From Breviolum minutum Mf 1.05b.01 (Eukaryota; Sar; Dinophyceae; Suessiales; Symbiodiniaceae), in assembly GCA_000507305.1 (NCBI GenBank), contig DF241109.1:1521-65520 (forward strand): a DNA stretch of 64,000 nt, given 5' to 3'. The first letter of the stretch is position 1, and every line of letters starts with the position of its first letter. The notes below the pieces were generated by a model, which was not told where the DNA came from, ran no database searches, and was given only the letters and a program-made list of their open reading frames with translations. The position numbers and the translations under genes were made by a program. This document shows positions 41,466-52,805 of the stretch, one piece after another.

Positions 41466-41760
41466 CCCTCCCTGAAAATGAACGAATGGTCACTTAATAA
41501 AGGGACCAGCTCAAAAGGACATTTCCCTAAGGATCCAGGTATGTCCTAAGAAAGGGATTATATCTACAATCTTATTCTGGGGATGGGATTTGCACCATCA
41601 ATCCTACTCTAGGGAGGGGTCTGGATTCTTAGGGTTTAATCTTCCAACCATGGATTTTCAGGGATTTTCAGGTAGTTTTCGGGGGGAGTAGTACCTCCCT
41701 GTCTAAAACGAACAGCAAGGGAAAACCCCTGAAAAATAAGCCTTTTTAACCCATCCAAAA
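41466..41760. repeat. F3 fragments, rearranged
   Basis: CCCTCCCTGAAAATGAACGA at 41466, a right half ending GTAGTTTTCGGGGGGAGTA near 41690, then a further left half (ACCTCCCTGTCTAAAACGAA) to about 41760. Filler between them is not recognised. Confidence 0.5.
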
Positions 41761-42049
41761 AGGAAAGGATCATGTGGCAATAAGTCCAATCGGATCATTT
41801 CCGCCTATGTTCGGTAAGTGAAATTTAGAAAAAGTTTAAAGCCAGCACAACAACGGTGAATTATATAAATTGGGGTGAACTAGTTAACCACCCACTTCTT
41901 CTTTCCGCAGGCTGTGCGGCTGTCCTTTGGTTTGCATGCGTATATCCACTGCCACTGACCGTAAGCCTTCCACCATAGCCCAAGCGAAGGAAGGTAAGTA
42001 TGCTATTTCAGAGATCGCCTGAGAAAGGGATTTTTTGCGGAAGGAAATG

Positions 42050-42198
42050 TCCCGGAAGTTGGTAGGAAGTGGATGGAGGATCAATGGTGATGGGATCAAT
42101 GGGTTAATTTATCACCTACATATAAATGAAGTATTCATTGGGGTCTGCGGTTCCCCACTGATCCTAACCTTTTACTAAACTTCCTGGGACATCCAAGT
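42050..42198. mobile_element. F4 palindromic element
   Basis: CCCGGAAGTTGGTAGGAAGT ... ACTAAACTTCCTGGGACATC then CAAG. The left tip is altered. Confidence 0.7.
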
Positions 42199-42779
42199 AG
42201 GGAAGTTGCCGGGAATTTTTGTTGACCTTCAGTGAGTCATCAAGCGAAATAAATGGTAACCCAACTGCTCCCCTTCTTTGCCGTTTGCCGTTTTTTGTTC
42301 AGTTCCCGGATGTTCAGTTCACCCGGATCTTACTGAACATTCGAACAGTTTTGAAGCCAACTCAACAAAAATGAAATTGCGTTTGGAAGTGAAATGACCC
42401 CCCCCTAATGCCCACATTTTCTATTATTCACAATTCTTTTGGAAACAAAATCCCCATTTCTTGGGAGCTCATCTCCCTAATAAACAACTATAATGCAACG
42501 TCCTAAAGGTTTTTTTTGTGGCTCAGGTGCTTTCAACGATGGGTTTTCTAGGAAGTTGACCTCCCAAAAAGGTGCGGCACATGATCCAATATGACTTAAA
42601 AAGCGCATGAGTTTTCCAATTGAGTGGCACAACAACCATCCCACCTAGTTACCTTAAGGTTAAAATAGATGGCACAGTCCCCAAAAAGGTAGGTAAATAC
42701 AGGACTTATATAAACCAATACATGGTAACTGTGCCATCTACTCTTACCCTGGTGTATGTATTTCTTATGAGGTCTCAGA

Positions 42780-42919
42780 CACTTGGAGGATCATCCCAAT
42801 TAGTTAGTAAGTGGTTAGTAACATCACCCCCATTTATAAGCCATAGTTTCGGCCATTTAAGGAAGGGGTCCCACAACCCTACTATATTTAGGGGGCTTAC
42901 TAACCATCGTTATTACTGT
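42780..42919. mobile_element. F5 element, right end lost
   Basis: CACTTGGAGGATCATCCC ... GGGGGCTTACTAACCATCG; the final GATCCTCCAAG is missing. An incomplete F2 copy (42943-43043) follows. Confidence 0.7.
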
Positions 42920-43558
42920 AACAAAAAAAGACCGGATTGATGGAGATCCTTAGTTCATGGATTATTATAATCCCTATATAAGTGGGTAAGATTTCATCCC
43001 CTATATACAGAAAATCAACAGGGTTTTTTTCATTGCTCAACAAGATTAGGTGAAAGGCAACCCTACGACTGCAAACCAACTAGTCTTCGAGGAATCACGA
43101 AATGCTCAAACCATGTTGCGATTCAAAAAGTGGACAAAAATCCAATGAAGAAATGCGATAACAAAAAGGTGGTGAAAGACAGAAAGAAAGAAACAAACAA
43201 AAATGTGAGCAGTTTATATTGAAAAAAGAACATGTTACATGCCATGAAATCCAGGTGGGATATCTTAGTTCCTATGGGAGGGTAGTTTGATCTTCATGTT
43301 CTCGATATTTTATCCACATTTGGCTGGCCCTAATTGCAAGATAAAAATCTAGTCTAAACGGGTACATTCCAAAGGATTGACATGGCCCCTGTCAGGTCAA
43401 AAACACATCTCAAGAAGAAACTATCATCTTCAAACCACTCTTTTGATAGACGAGTTTTATCGAGTTTTGTCCAATGAAAAATCGAGTTCTATGTTACAGA
43501 AAGATCGCTGTTTTTTTGTTGAAGGGGTCGCATTTTACAAAAAAAGGTGCTGATAACT

Positions 43559-43734
43559 CTATTGTTTTTTTTGGGGGGGGTATGGATTTTTTGTTCGGTC
43601 TTGGCCAAACAACAGCCATCTAACACACCAAGTGGCAAAGTAACTTCTTAAGATTGCCTGCTCTGAAAGCCATTTGGGTAAACAGGTGCAGAAACTTTCA
43701 TCATAGTGGTGTGGTGGTATTTTCGCCAAACCCA
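43559..43734. other. Unassigned sequence before an F2 element
   Basis: Minus-strand frames here (43559-43894) run into F1/F2 repeats and are not supported as genes. Confidence 0.3.
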
Positions 43735-44025
43735 CCTGAGGCTGAAAAAGAAACCGCCGTACTTTCCATTGGTGGTGGTTTTTCACCAACCCATCTGAAG
43801 AATATGCAGCAAAAGTGAAAATGGGTGAACATCTTCCCCAAGGTTCGGGGTGAACATAAAAAAAATATGTGAGTTGCCACCACCAAGTTTCCATTGCATT
43901 TCTGGCTGCAAAAAAATCCTTCTTTGATGGTTACATGATATACTGATATAATCCCCGTATAACTGGGTAGGGTTTCATCCCCTTTTTTTTCCCTAAAAAC
44001 CCAGGCTTTTATTCATTGCTCAACT
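43735..44025. mobile_element. F2 element interrupted by an F1 element
   Basis: The F2 left part (GGCTGAAAAAGAAACCGCC then GTACTTTCCATTG) and right part (TTTCCATTGCATTTCTGG ... TTATTCATTGCTCAA) are split by an F1 copy at about 43769-43887. TTTCCATTG occurs on both sides of F1, once in the uninterrupted F2 copies, so it is the target-site duplication. Confidence 0.85.
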
Positions 44026-44196
44026 AGCGAAAAGTTTTCCGTCCTTCGACAAAAACGCAGATCTGTGTGACGTTGCATGGGGATAACCACATGGAGGCTT
44101 TGTCAGGGAGGTAGCATACCATTGGGGGTGGAACCGGGGGACCCGGGAACCAGGATCATATTGTATTGGAGTCCGGTGTCCAAGAAAGGAAGTAGG

Positions 44197-44347
44197 GGAA
44201 TTGAATTTTCAATGATTAGGAATCAACACCATTATACTAGGAAAATCATTGGGAGAATCAATTTTCAATGTTCATTAGGGGAATCCAATGTTCAATTCCT
44301 TTTCAATTCATTGTATTGTTTGGTTAGGAATTGAATTTTCAATGATT
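44197..44347. repeat. 21-bp direct repeat around an AT-rich core
   Basis: GGAATTGAATTTTCAATGAT then T occurs at 44197-44217 and again at 44327-44347, identical. Further ATTGAATTTTCAATG-like palindromes lie between. Confidence 0.8.
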
Positions 44348-44607
44348 TTGCCCACCTACCCTGGGAAGATACCAAAGAGACTTCCCCTTTCACCCAAGAC
44401 AGAAATTCCCAAACAGAAACTGTTGGTGAAGGGTCCGGGGTATCTTCTAGAGGTATGTGGGTGAGATATGCTGATATATGATATAGTAAAAAACCTGCAT
44501 GTATGGAAAAAATTACCCTGCGTTTTCCCGATAACATTTCCAGCTTTCATGTACTAAATACCAGTCCCATGGATGATATGTCATATATTTATAGTATGCA
44601 GTATTAT

Positions 44608-44706
44608 CTGGTTGTTTCAACCCCTTCGAAAAATATGTGTCAAAATGGATCATTTGCCCAAGGTTCGGGGTGAAAATTAAAAAAAAAATTGGAAACCACC
44701 ACCTAG
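44608..44706. mobile_element. F1 palindromic element
   Basis: CTGGTTGTTTCAACCC ... TTGGAAACCACCACCTAG. Confidence 0.8.
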
Positions 44707-45136
44707 TTATAAAAGACTGATATCTTGGCGGCGAATGGGATGGTATATCTTGGGGAGCGCTCGCTACCCCCACCCAGGATGCGGAAATAAATTGTCACCC
44801 ATCAGATTTTGTTACGAATTAGGGCCTCCGGGGATCCCCGAGACACAAAAACCTGGACCTTTGCTGCCACGAATGCATCCAACACAGGGAGAGTTTTTTC
44901 GCATTGAAACAAATTCGACCCTTCGGGGATCTAATGATAACACACTTTTCATGAACGAAAAAAAGGGAAAAAAAATCCTACAAACAACAAACAACACCCC
45001 AAAAAAAAGCATGCAACAAAAAATTACATACTAGACCACACCGGCACGGCCTAGGCACCATTTGAAGCATATAGATCAAAAAACAACATCCACATGCCAA
45101 GAATGTTTTACCACTCCATCGCCTACTTGCACTTCC

Positions 45137-45266
45137 ACTTGTAGGACTATCAGGATCAAGTCCGTTGTGTTGGGACTCGATGAGGCTGCCAGGATTGCTT
45201 TGCAGCTCGATCATTGGAGCGACAACGGCGGAGCGAAACGGCAATGAAGCCCATCCAAGTGTAGCT
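45137..45266 (-). CDS. Possible exon, unknown protein
   Basis: Between an acceptor (CGATAGCAG) and a donor (AGTGCAA then GTAGGC) the minus frame reads TLGWASLPFRSAVVAPMIEL then QSNPGSLIESQHNGLDPDSP and TSGSA. The composition is protein-like and the borders are good, but no family is recognised. Confidence 0.35.
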
Positions 45267-45563
45267 GCTATCGGCCCAAAACGGCGGCGGAAAGTCAGAC
45301 GGTTTTTTTTTCGTTTTGGCTGGTTGGGATATGGTTGGTTTTTGGTACCCTAAAGAGCCTTTTTTGTTGGGTCATGGATGGATGGAATGGTGAAACAAGG
45401 ATTAACAAAATGGTTGGTTTAGGGCCTACCAGGTGGTTGGATCATATTTTTTTGGAGTTCTTGACCCAAATAAAAATATATAGGTTCCACTCGATCGAAT
45501 TGAAATTGGAAGTTTCTAGTGGAGAATGGTTCCACGTAAACATTGATGACTAATACAACAACA

Positions 45564-45679
45564 CTGCTGATGGAAAAAAATATTGCACCACCTGGGATGT
45601 TTTTTTTAACCTTGAAAATACTGGGGATTTCAACTACCAACCTCAACTGGTGAACGCCGGATTTCTGAACCATCAACGA
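45564..45679. mobile_element. F7 palindromic element
   Basis: CTGCTGATGGAAAAAAATATTG ... CCGGATTTCTGAACCATCAA then CGAG. Confidence 0.75.
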
Positions 45680-45724
45680 GATGTTGGATTTTGAGGGGCG
45701 GTATAACAATTAAGTGGCTCCCAT

Positions 45725-45810
45725 ATCATCCATGTATGGTATATTTACCTACATTTACCATAAAAATCAACCATCCATGTAGGTAAATATACCAATCCTA
45801 TGGATCCTGA
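45725..45810. mobile_element. F10 palindromic element
   Basis: GGTATATTTACCTACAT mirrors ATGTAGGTAAATATACC; TACCATAAAAATCAACC in the loop. Confidence 0.8.
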
Positions 45811-45972
45811 GGGGTTTAAAAAAAAAAAAATGAAACATGCGTCAAGTTGACAAGTCGTCACTCCATTTCAACCCCAACCTTTCGGTCGCCCCAATACGCA
45901 AGCAAATTTCTCAAACGACCGGGGATATTTCCCCCCAACAATGAAGCAGTCGCCCCCTTTTCGCCTAATAAA

Positions 45973-46075
45973 CTTCATCGACCTAGATTTTCTTGTGAAA
46001 TTATCGCAAATTTCCGAAACCAAAACAAGCTACCGAAATTGGGGGAAATCGGTCGTGTGAGGTCGCATGCATGAC
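45973..46075 (+). repeat. P repeat
   Basis: CATCGACCTAGATTTTCTTG ... GGGAAATCGGTCGTGTGAGG then TCGCATGC. Confidence 0.65.
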
Positions 46076-46239
46076 GTCTCTGATGATCTCCATCCAATGA
46101 CCAATGACCAAAGAGATTCATCCACATCCCAACACGGATCCATGGGACCAATATGGTATTGCCTAGTAATTTAATCACCATAAACTCGCACCAAATTAGT
46201 AGGATAGATATACCATTGCCACATGGATAATAGATACCT

Positions 46240-47090
46240 TCAAAAATCATAAGCCTCGGGAAAATGTATACCTACCGGCTTCTTTTTAAAAAATGGAGGC
46301 AAATTCTCAAGGGCCATCAAAACTCGTGTTCGCAAATTCTCACAAAAATTCTCAGGGAAACCAACCCAACCAACTACCAACTACCAACCAACCCAGCCGA
46401 ATAAATTTTCAGGTCTCTGACCTTTTCCGTTTTCCCGTTTTCCCCCGGGTTTCGGCAAGGCCTTCGTTGTGTCATAGCTTTGGCGGGCGCATAAGTTAAG
46501 GATGGGCATGCAAAATGCACCACGGCAGGACTCAAGGAAGGACGTAGGGTCAACCTCCAGAAATCTCGAGAGTTGTCACAACCAAAAGGTCACCTAAAAT
46601 GGTACTGTAAATGTCACGCAGGCGCAACGCACGGATCCTCCATCCTTGTTGTAGAAATCCAATACGTCCAAAATAGTGAAAATGGAATTGATACCCAAAA
46701 TAGATCAAAATAGAAAGAAGATACCTTTTAGAAGACCCATCATTTTTGAGTAATCCCGCCCTTAATTTCATTACTTGGTCTCCGGTTTTGCATTTTTTTG
46801 AACTTTTTCATACGATTCCGCCTGAAGAAGAGTGAAAGCCTTTCCCACTGAACTCGTTCAACATTTGCCTGGACCTTCCAGTTTGGGTGCCAAATCGTTG
46901 CGTTACTAACGGGTGTCAATTGACAGCTTTCGTCCCTTAGGACTAGAAAATTGGCACCCAAACTGGAAGGTGCTGGTGGGCAATTTTTCAAACAACTCCC
47001 CTTGAGGTCAGTTGTAAGATAGTTGGATGAACGACTTGTCGCCACAAAACCCACAAGCAACATGAGGGGACCACCATTTTTTTTTCGGAG
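46240..47090. other. Intergenic stretch
   Basis: CCAACTACCAA repeats at 46370-46395 and an inverted pair around CCTTCCAGTTTGGGTGCCAA (46872 on) and TTGGCACCCAAACTGGAAGG (46951 on), a 20-bp-armed palindrome of about 100 bp. No gene supported. Confidence 0.5.
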
Positions 47091-47725
47091 ACCAACCGGC
47101 GGTTTGGTCGCTATGATTTGCCCAGTACTAGGTGGTTCATCACAAAATCCTTGTGATCATGCCGCGCACGTAAACGCCACAATCGTCTTCGAGGCAGCAT
47201 CATGTTGGAGCTACGATCTGCATCTCTGCATCGTGGGATGTCCATAAAACCCTCCGTAAATACCTTCATGGGAACGATCACACATCCCCGACATTTGAGT
47301 CGATGGTTTTCCGGCTTTCCCCAAGGTGGGATGCATGTTTTCCTTCCCAGGAGGGTAATGAGGGATAAACATGGATATCAACTACCAACCAACTATTGTG
47401 GCTAGTCCAACCTATATATACCCCCCCCCCAACCTAACATACCCCCCCAGAACTATAAGGCCTTATTAAGCCACTTCTTCATACTCTTTCCTTTAATACG
47501 GCCGGCTATCAAACCCTTATTTCTGGAGGGGGAGTTTCCTTGGCGATCATCTGGTGATCAACCGCCAAGGTACGTTTGCAGGATCAACTGAACGGTCAAC
47601 GCTGGATCCAATGAGGCCAATAGGAAGCTCAGCTGATTCACATCCATGGCGTCTCAATCTGAATCTTTGTGGTTGAAGTTTTTACAAAGGTTGGTTTCAA
47701 GATACTTGGTTGATATCTACCTCAG

Positions 47726-47830
47726 GTATATATATATATATTATAGATGTACATATATATCATAAATATAGTAAATATCATATTGATATAATATCTTGTA
47801 TATCTATATTACTATATATATACAGTTACA
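47726..47830. repeat. TA-rich microsatellite region
   Basis: Several short (TA)n runs separated by AT-rich sequence. Confidence 0.8.
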
Positions 47831-47959
47831 TTTGTATGTGAATCATAAAAAGAGTGATCCTGATGTTATTCCCTGAGGAAACCTTTTTGTTCTTCAACTA
47901 CGATGTGGGTGACTGACTTATCACGTGATGGGTTGGTTCCATCTGGGGATTTCCCTTCT

Positions 47960-48214
47960 CTAAAAGGAGCCCACAACTTGAAGTTTAGGTTTGCATCCTC
48001 AACCAAAAGAATGTGCGTAAATTCATTGTGGTTTCCAAGCCTGGTGAAATATGATGATATTGAACTAGAAATACATCGAAATACATCTGGCGAACCACTT
48101 TGTCCGTTTTCTCGATCTATGCCTATATCAACTGCACTTCAAATCGCTAGATTCTGTTCATCAGCACGGCAAGCCTACGTTTGTGGCGTCACCAAAAAAA
48201 ACACCCAGGTTTCC
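47960..48214 (+). CDS. Possible exon, unknown protein
   Basis: The plus frame reads AHNLKFRFASSTKRMCVNSL then WFPSLVKYDDIELEIHRNTS ... SMPISTALQIARFCSSARQA and ends at a good donor (AACACCCAG then GTTTCC). The minus strand has several stops over most of this span, which favours the plus strand. No family recognised. Confidence 0.4.
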
Positions 48215-48282
48215 TTCCAAACTTCCAAGGCTACGTTTTGAAAAACCCAGCAGGTAGCATTGAAATTTTCAATTCAAGGTTT

Positions 48283-48481
48283 TTTCTTGGGAGGAGTCGA
48301 TCAGTCGATCATTTTGAGCCAGAACTATACCATCTATGGCGGTTGCAACTGCTCTTTTTTGTTCAACATATTCGTTCGCAATCTTTCTCCGATCTGAAGA
48401 AACCAAAAAAACAATTGAAAGCACCGCAATTTTGGAGGGACTGGTATGAACCGTTCGCCGCAAATGATCCATGGGAGACTG
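48283..48481 (+). CDS. Possible following exon, frame uncertain
   Basis: The plus frame reads SRSVDHFEPELYHLWRLQLL ... SQSFSDLKKPKKQLKAPQFW then RDWYEPFAANDPWETG, ending near GTATGT. Another plus frame (VDQSIILSQNYTIYGGCNCS) and a minus frame are also plausible over part of it, so the frame is not settled. Confidence 0.3.
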
Positions 48482-48525
48482 GTATGTATTCATGCCTACT
48501 TTTAAATATATATATATATACACAT

Positions 48526-48620
48526 ACCTAGACCCCAAATGACCCTTCTTTTGATTGGAAGTTTGGCCTTGTTTTAGGGGGTTGACCTTCAAAAATCTGA
48601 GGTCATTGGGGTTCTAGGTA
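48526..48620. mobile_element. F14 palindromic element, reversed relative to 19330-19420
   Basis: ACCTAGACCCCAAATGACC ... GGTCATTGGGGTTCTAGGTA with TTTTAGGGGGTTGACCTTC in the core. Confidence 0.85.
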
Positions 48621-49360
48621 ATATATATCTAGCCTATTGAAACCCCTTCACCAAAGCCAACCAACCCACAGCAAATTCTGGAAGTTTCGAGATCTGTCGC
48701 CCCCTTCTCCTTGAACAAACTCCCGCCCTAAGTTGTGTTTTCGTATATCCATGTATATCCCACGTATATCCTCCATCAAATTTCATGATATCTCTCAAAC
48801 TTTAAGCCTTGAAATTCATTCAAAATTCGAAATTGAAACAACTGCAATTAGGAAGGATCCAGGGAGCCAACCCTACATTTTGGAGAACAAAAATTCCACC
48901 CCCATATCTTGGGATTTCTCAACTTGTCCTAGGTTTATTTCAGGAACCCCGTCGCATGAACAACTGCAAGGACCGGGTTGACTGGAATAATAACCCATAT
49001 CTCATTTTGAACAACAAATCGAGCGATCCAACATCAACTCCTTCTTGAAAAAAGAATCTCCATCTAGGTCAATGGAAGTTTTCAAATTTTGTTGACCTCA
49101 TTTCAAAAAAAAGCAAGAAAAAAACTGATGAATCAATTTGGTTTTTGGAATTTTCTGCCTCAATCTTGGAGAAGAAAAAAAAAACATGATGTCCTTCTAA
49201 TCGCAAAACTAACCATCCTGGAGTGATTCCATCCCATCCCCATCCAGCCTGTAGTGTGTGAGTAAAATCTTGGTACACCGGCTCCGTACCAAACAGCAAT
49301 AAGGAAAAGGGACTTGCCTGGATCTCCGTGACCAAAGGATAAGGCCCCTGACTTCACTAA

Positions 49361-49467
49361 TACCCCCTGGAAGTTTAACAGTTCACCCCTGAAAATATAC
49401 CATCCCAAAAGGAAAGTAGTCTTCCAACCATCATTTTTCAGGGGCTATGTTAAACTTTGGGAGGGTA
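49361..49467. mobile_element. F3 palindromic element
   Basis: TACCCCCTGGAAGTTTAACAG ... TGTTAAACTTTGGGAGGGTA. Confidence 0.8.
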
Positions 49468-49566
49468 TGACATTGGAAAATCCCCCATTTTTTCAATAGG
49501 AAATGCATCGATTCATTCAGCCGGTGGATCTTCGAGCGATCGTCATGTTAGTTTTTGAGGGGGTAT
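49468..49566. mobile_element. F3-related element, GACAATTGC subtype, abutting the previous copy
   Basis: TGACATTGGAAAATCCCCC ... GCGATCGTCATGTTAGTTTT then TGAGGGGGTA. The left tip is lost at the junction with 49361-49467. Confidence 0.65.
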
Positions 49567-50607
49567 TTTTTGGGTTTCGGGTCATGTTTTTTGTTGGGAA
49601 TCATGTACGGCATCTGTTTAAAAGAAATGTGACGGTGAAGCACGACTATGAGGTCATATGTTTGAAGGACGCGAATTAAAATCTGTAGATCTTACCTACA
49701 TGGGTGGTTGATTCTTCATGATCAACTTAGGTACATAGATATCTAATATGCAAATCTAGAATAAAAGTATCATATTAACCTGGACACTATGGCGATATTC
49801 CTTTCTGTATCACCATGGGAACCCACAACCCTCCTTCTTGGGGTTAGTTATAACCCATATTTTTAGGGCTTAAAACCTTGATGTTTCACAGTGTTGGGGT
49901 CCAAACGAATGTGCGCTGCTATTGAAACTACCGCTTGCCCTCCCGTTCAATGCAGGGCTTTCAAACGCGACCATTATCCAAACATATCTCCGCCACTCGC
50001 CACCAGCATTTTTCCAGGAATCTCGCCATAGAAACCATGAAAAGTTAAAGGCACCGCCCCCAAACCATCCCAGGAAGAAGGCGGCCTTATTAGGCGATTA
50101 TTAAGGGATCATGGTGGTTAATAACTGTCTAGTAAGGCCTCATTTCCCTGGACGGGGCTGGTATTTTGGGGGGATACCCTTAGATTGATTAAAACTGGAT
50201 GTCTGTAGGTCTAACCAACCGTTTTTCCATGGAAGATTCGAAAAAGATATTTCAAGCTTCCAGGTAAAATCCCGGAAGTTTGATGTCAAAATCATGGGAA
50301 GAAAGTACAGGTTAAACCCATGTTTTTTTTGACTGGTATTTTAGTATTTCTCCGGATTTCAACCAAAAAAATCCATCATCCAAATTTCTCAAACAACATC
50401 CCCAAAATCCCCAAGGCGAAGACCTGGCCAAAAATGTCGCCGTTTCTTCAGAAAAAAAAAAACGACGACAAAAAACGGGGCTCCAAAATCTCCGGTCGGT
50501 CCACCTCCGAGACATCGTAGGCATAGAGTTTGGTCGTTTGCCTCAGGTTCCCGCCGACCCGAGGCAAAGGCCCAGTGGTTCAACAAATGAGCAATGGATA
50601 TATAATA

Positions 50608-50748
50608 TACTTGGATGTCCTGCTGGTACTTAGATGTACTTAGTAACTAGCTTATAACCCCAATATAAGTAGGTTGGATACGTCCCCTAAATAGGTGAAA
50701 TAACCCAACTTACTAACGATCGTTACTAACTTCCATGGACATCCTAGT
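50608..50748. mobile_element. F4 element, GATGTCCTGCTGG subtype
   Basis: TACTTGGATGTCCTGCTGG ... CTAACTTCCATGGACATCC then TAGTA. Confidence 0.8.
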
Positions 50749-50756
50749 AACCTTTG

Positions 50757-50873
50757 CCTGGTGATTCAAGCCGTGACCTTTTTGGGATGGTGAGTTCACG
50801 TGACCCCTTTTAAGGGGTTAAGTCGTGACCTCCAACGTTTGGGGACAACAAGGTCACGGATTGAATCACCTGG
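50757..50873. mobile_element. F13 palindromic element
   Basis: C CTGGTGATTCAAGCCGTGAC ... GTCACGGATTGAATCACCTG G. A partial third copy is at 50984-51060. Confidence 0.85.
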
Positions 50874-51435
50874 TGTTGGTTGAATTTCATACCATTTGGT
50901 ACCCATGACGGATCCATGTGACGATTGCATATTTACCTACATGAAGTTACGTGATTTTTATGGTAAATCCTTTGTGGCCTTTTTGAGGATGTTTCAATTA
51001 AAGCCTTTCAATGGCTAAGTGACCTCCAACTTTCAAAAGGTCACTTTGAATCACCTGGAATATACATCCTTAACCTGAACTACGGATATTCTAGGTAGGA
51101 TGTCCTTATTAAACTACGTTTTGAGGTGACCTCGGCTGAGATAAAAATAAGAATCTCCAAACTGCCAGGGGGCCCTCATTTTCAGCGGCAAACTTGCGGT
51201 TAGTTTCAGGGAGGGTACAGAAAAAAAGGGATCCTGAAAAATCCACACCTTTTCCATTCTTTATTTTGCGAAACAACCAGGTTTTTTTGTCATTGCAGGG
51301 CTGTCGGACTGGATTGTGTAGAAGGCCAACCACGGGCAATGAAACCTTGGTGGTTGAAAGAAAAATCGCAAAAAGCCACGGATGTTTTTTCCACGGTTTT
51401 TTATAAACAAGATTTGTTTATTCGTTTCAACACAA

Positions 51436-51645
51436 AAGGAGGGAAAAACAATGAAAAACCCACACATTGAATCCAGCAAATCTTCCCAAAGAGAGTGACC
51501 CTTGTGTGGGGGGGTGGGAAGTGACCCTTTTTTGGGGGTTATATTTTTTGACCCCTAGTTTGACTATATTTGACTTGTCTTCCAAGGTCACGAATGGAAG
51601 ATTTGCTGGATTCAATGTGTGGGTTTTTTCATTGTTTTTCTTCTC
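51436..51645. repeat. Inverted repeat with arms of about 50 bp
   Basis: The left arm (51436-51487; CACACATTGAATCCAGCAAA inside) and right arm (51594-51645; TTTGCTGGATTCAATGTGTG inside) are almost perfect reverse complements. The loop holds a doubled GTGACCCTT. No family copy was noticed elsewhere. Confidence 0.85.
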
Positions 51646-51707
51646 AAAAAATTTTGAAACGCAGCCTTCAAAAAACAAAAGTTGATGTAATCTCCAAAAG
51701 AAAAGCA

Positions 51708-51806
51708 ATGAAAAATCACTCATTGTTTCACTTCAACAGTATTTCCAATGCGTAATTTCCAATGCGTAATTTCCTTTCAAGAAAATCACTCATTGTTTCA
51801 CTTCAC
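51708..51806. repeat. Two nested direct repeats
   Basis: AAAATCACTCATTGTTTCAC then TTCA occurs at about 51712 and 51782, and ATTTCCAATGCGTA occurs twice between them. Confidence 0.8.
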
Positions 51807-52109
51807 CCAAACACTAGGAAACCCTACTGGTCGTGTCCAAACATCAAGGAGTTTGGGTGGAGATTCACCGCTTTTGGATATCCACCATCTGTGCCACTTG
51901 ACCTGCAGGCTTGTGAAAAAAATCGGACGCCGAGAAAACCTGGGAGAAAATCTATGAAATACCGGAGGGATCGAAAATCCCCCTGGTTCCTGGTAAATAC
52001 CATCAAGATTACGTGGATTTTCCAGCCGTCTATTTTTGTTTACCGGAGTATATGGAAAATATGAAAATGTGTTCATGTGTTAATTGGGTCTAATTATTAA
52101 TGTTATCTT

Positions 52110-52406
52110 TCACGGCGGTTTCAAATGACATCCATTCAGAATTTGACGAAAAGTTTTGGCAGTAATTGAACAATGCTGTCCCAACCGTCGTGAAAAGGAC
52201 CCCCAAATATCTCCTGAAACGAAGGCCTTTGGTTGAAACACCTCATCATGTACATGTATTTGGAGGATTTTCGAAGATTCGCGTGTGGTCACACACAAAT
52301 CGATGTGCATCAATGTGCCCGTTAGATGCTCTTGAAACCTATCAAGTATAGGGCCCTCCGCGGCTCTATTTTTGGTTGGTGAATATACATTCCGTGCAAG
52401 GTACAT
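52110..52406 (-). CDS. Possible short gene or terminal exon, unknown protein
   Basis: A 98-codon minus frame starts at an ATG 17 nt after a possible acceptor (AACTTCCAG), as expected for spliced-leader addition, and ends at a TGA. It reads MYLARNVYSPTKNRAAEGPI then LDRFQEHLTGTLMHIDLCVT ... QIHVHDEVFQPKAFVSGDIW ... KTFRQILNGCHLKPP. The composition is balanced, with no repeat content. The opposite strand frames are shorter. No family recognised. Confidence 0.4.
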   Translation of the reverse strand: MYLARNVYSPTKNRAAEGPILDRFQEHLTGTLMHIDLCVTTRESSKILQIHVHDEVFQPKAFVSGDIWGSFSRRLGQHCSITAKTFRQILNGCHLKPP

Positions 52407-52482
52407 ACAGGATGCGTGTGCAGCTGGAAGTTAGGATGGATGGTCAGGATCAGTGAGTACCCAAATAATCCAACAAAACATC

Positions 52483-52579
52483 CTGGTTGGTGATGTCAAC
52501 CCATCTGAAAAATATTAGTCAGATTGGATCATTTCCCCAAATATGCATGAAAATAGATATTTGAGTTGCCACCACCTAG
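52483..52579. mobile_element. F1 palindromic element
   Basis: CTGGTTGGTGATGTCAACCC ... GAGTTGCCACCACCTAG; CATCC lies on both sides and may be part of the target duplication. Confidence 0.8.
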
Positions 52580-52706
52580 CATCCCACAGGAGTGTCAGAA
52601 TTATCCATCAAATGGACTGAGAAGCCCTTCTCGCCTAGTCGAAGGTGAAAAATATTCGAAGATAAAATGCTTTTCATGGACAAAATGTGGCGTGTATGAA
52701 CATCTA

Positions 52707-52805
52707 ATACCCTCCAGGGAACTAACATATCCCACCTTTGGAAAAGGAAAATCATCGACTCAAAAGTGCCTTGGGAAGGGATATGGCACAGTTCCTAGGA
52801 GGGTA
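52707..52805. mobile_element. F3 element, CCAGGGAAC subtype
   Basis: TACCCTCCAGGGAACTAACA ... GGCACAGTTCCTAGGAGGGT then A. Confidence 0.8.

Noticed and set aside
45419-45709. 96-codon minus frame
   Set aside because: Much of it is the F7 element at 45564-45679.
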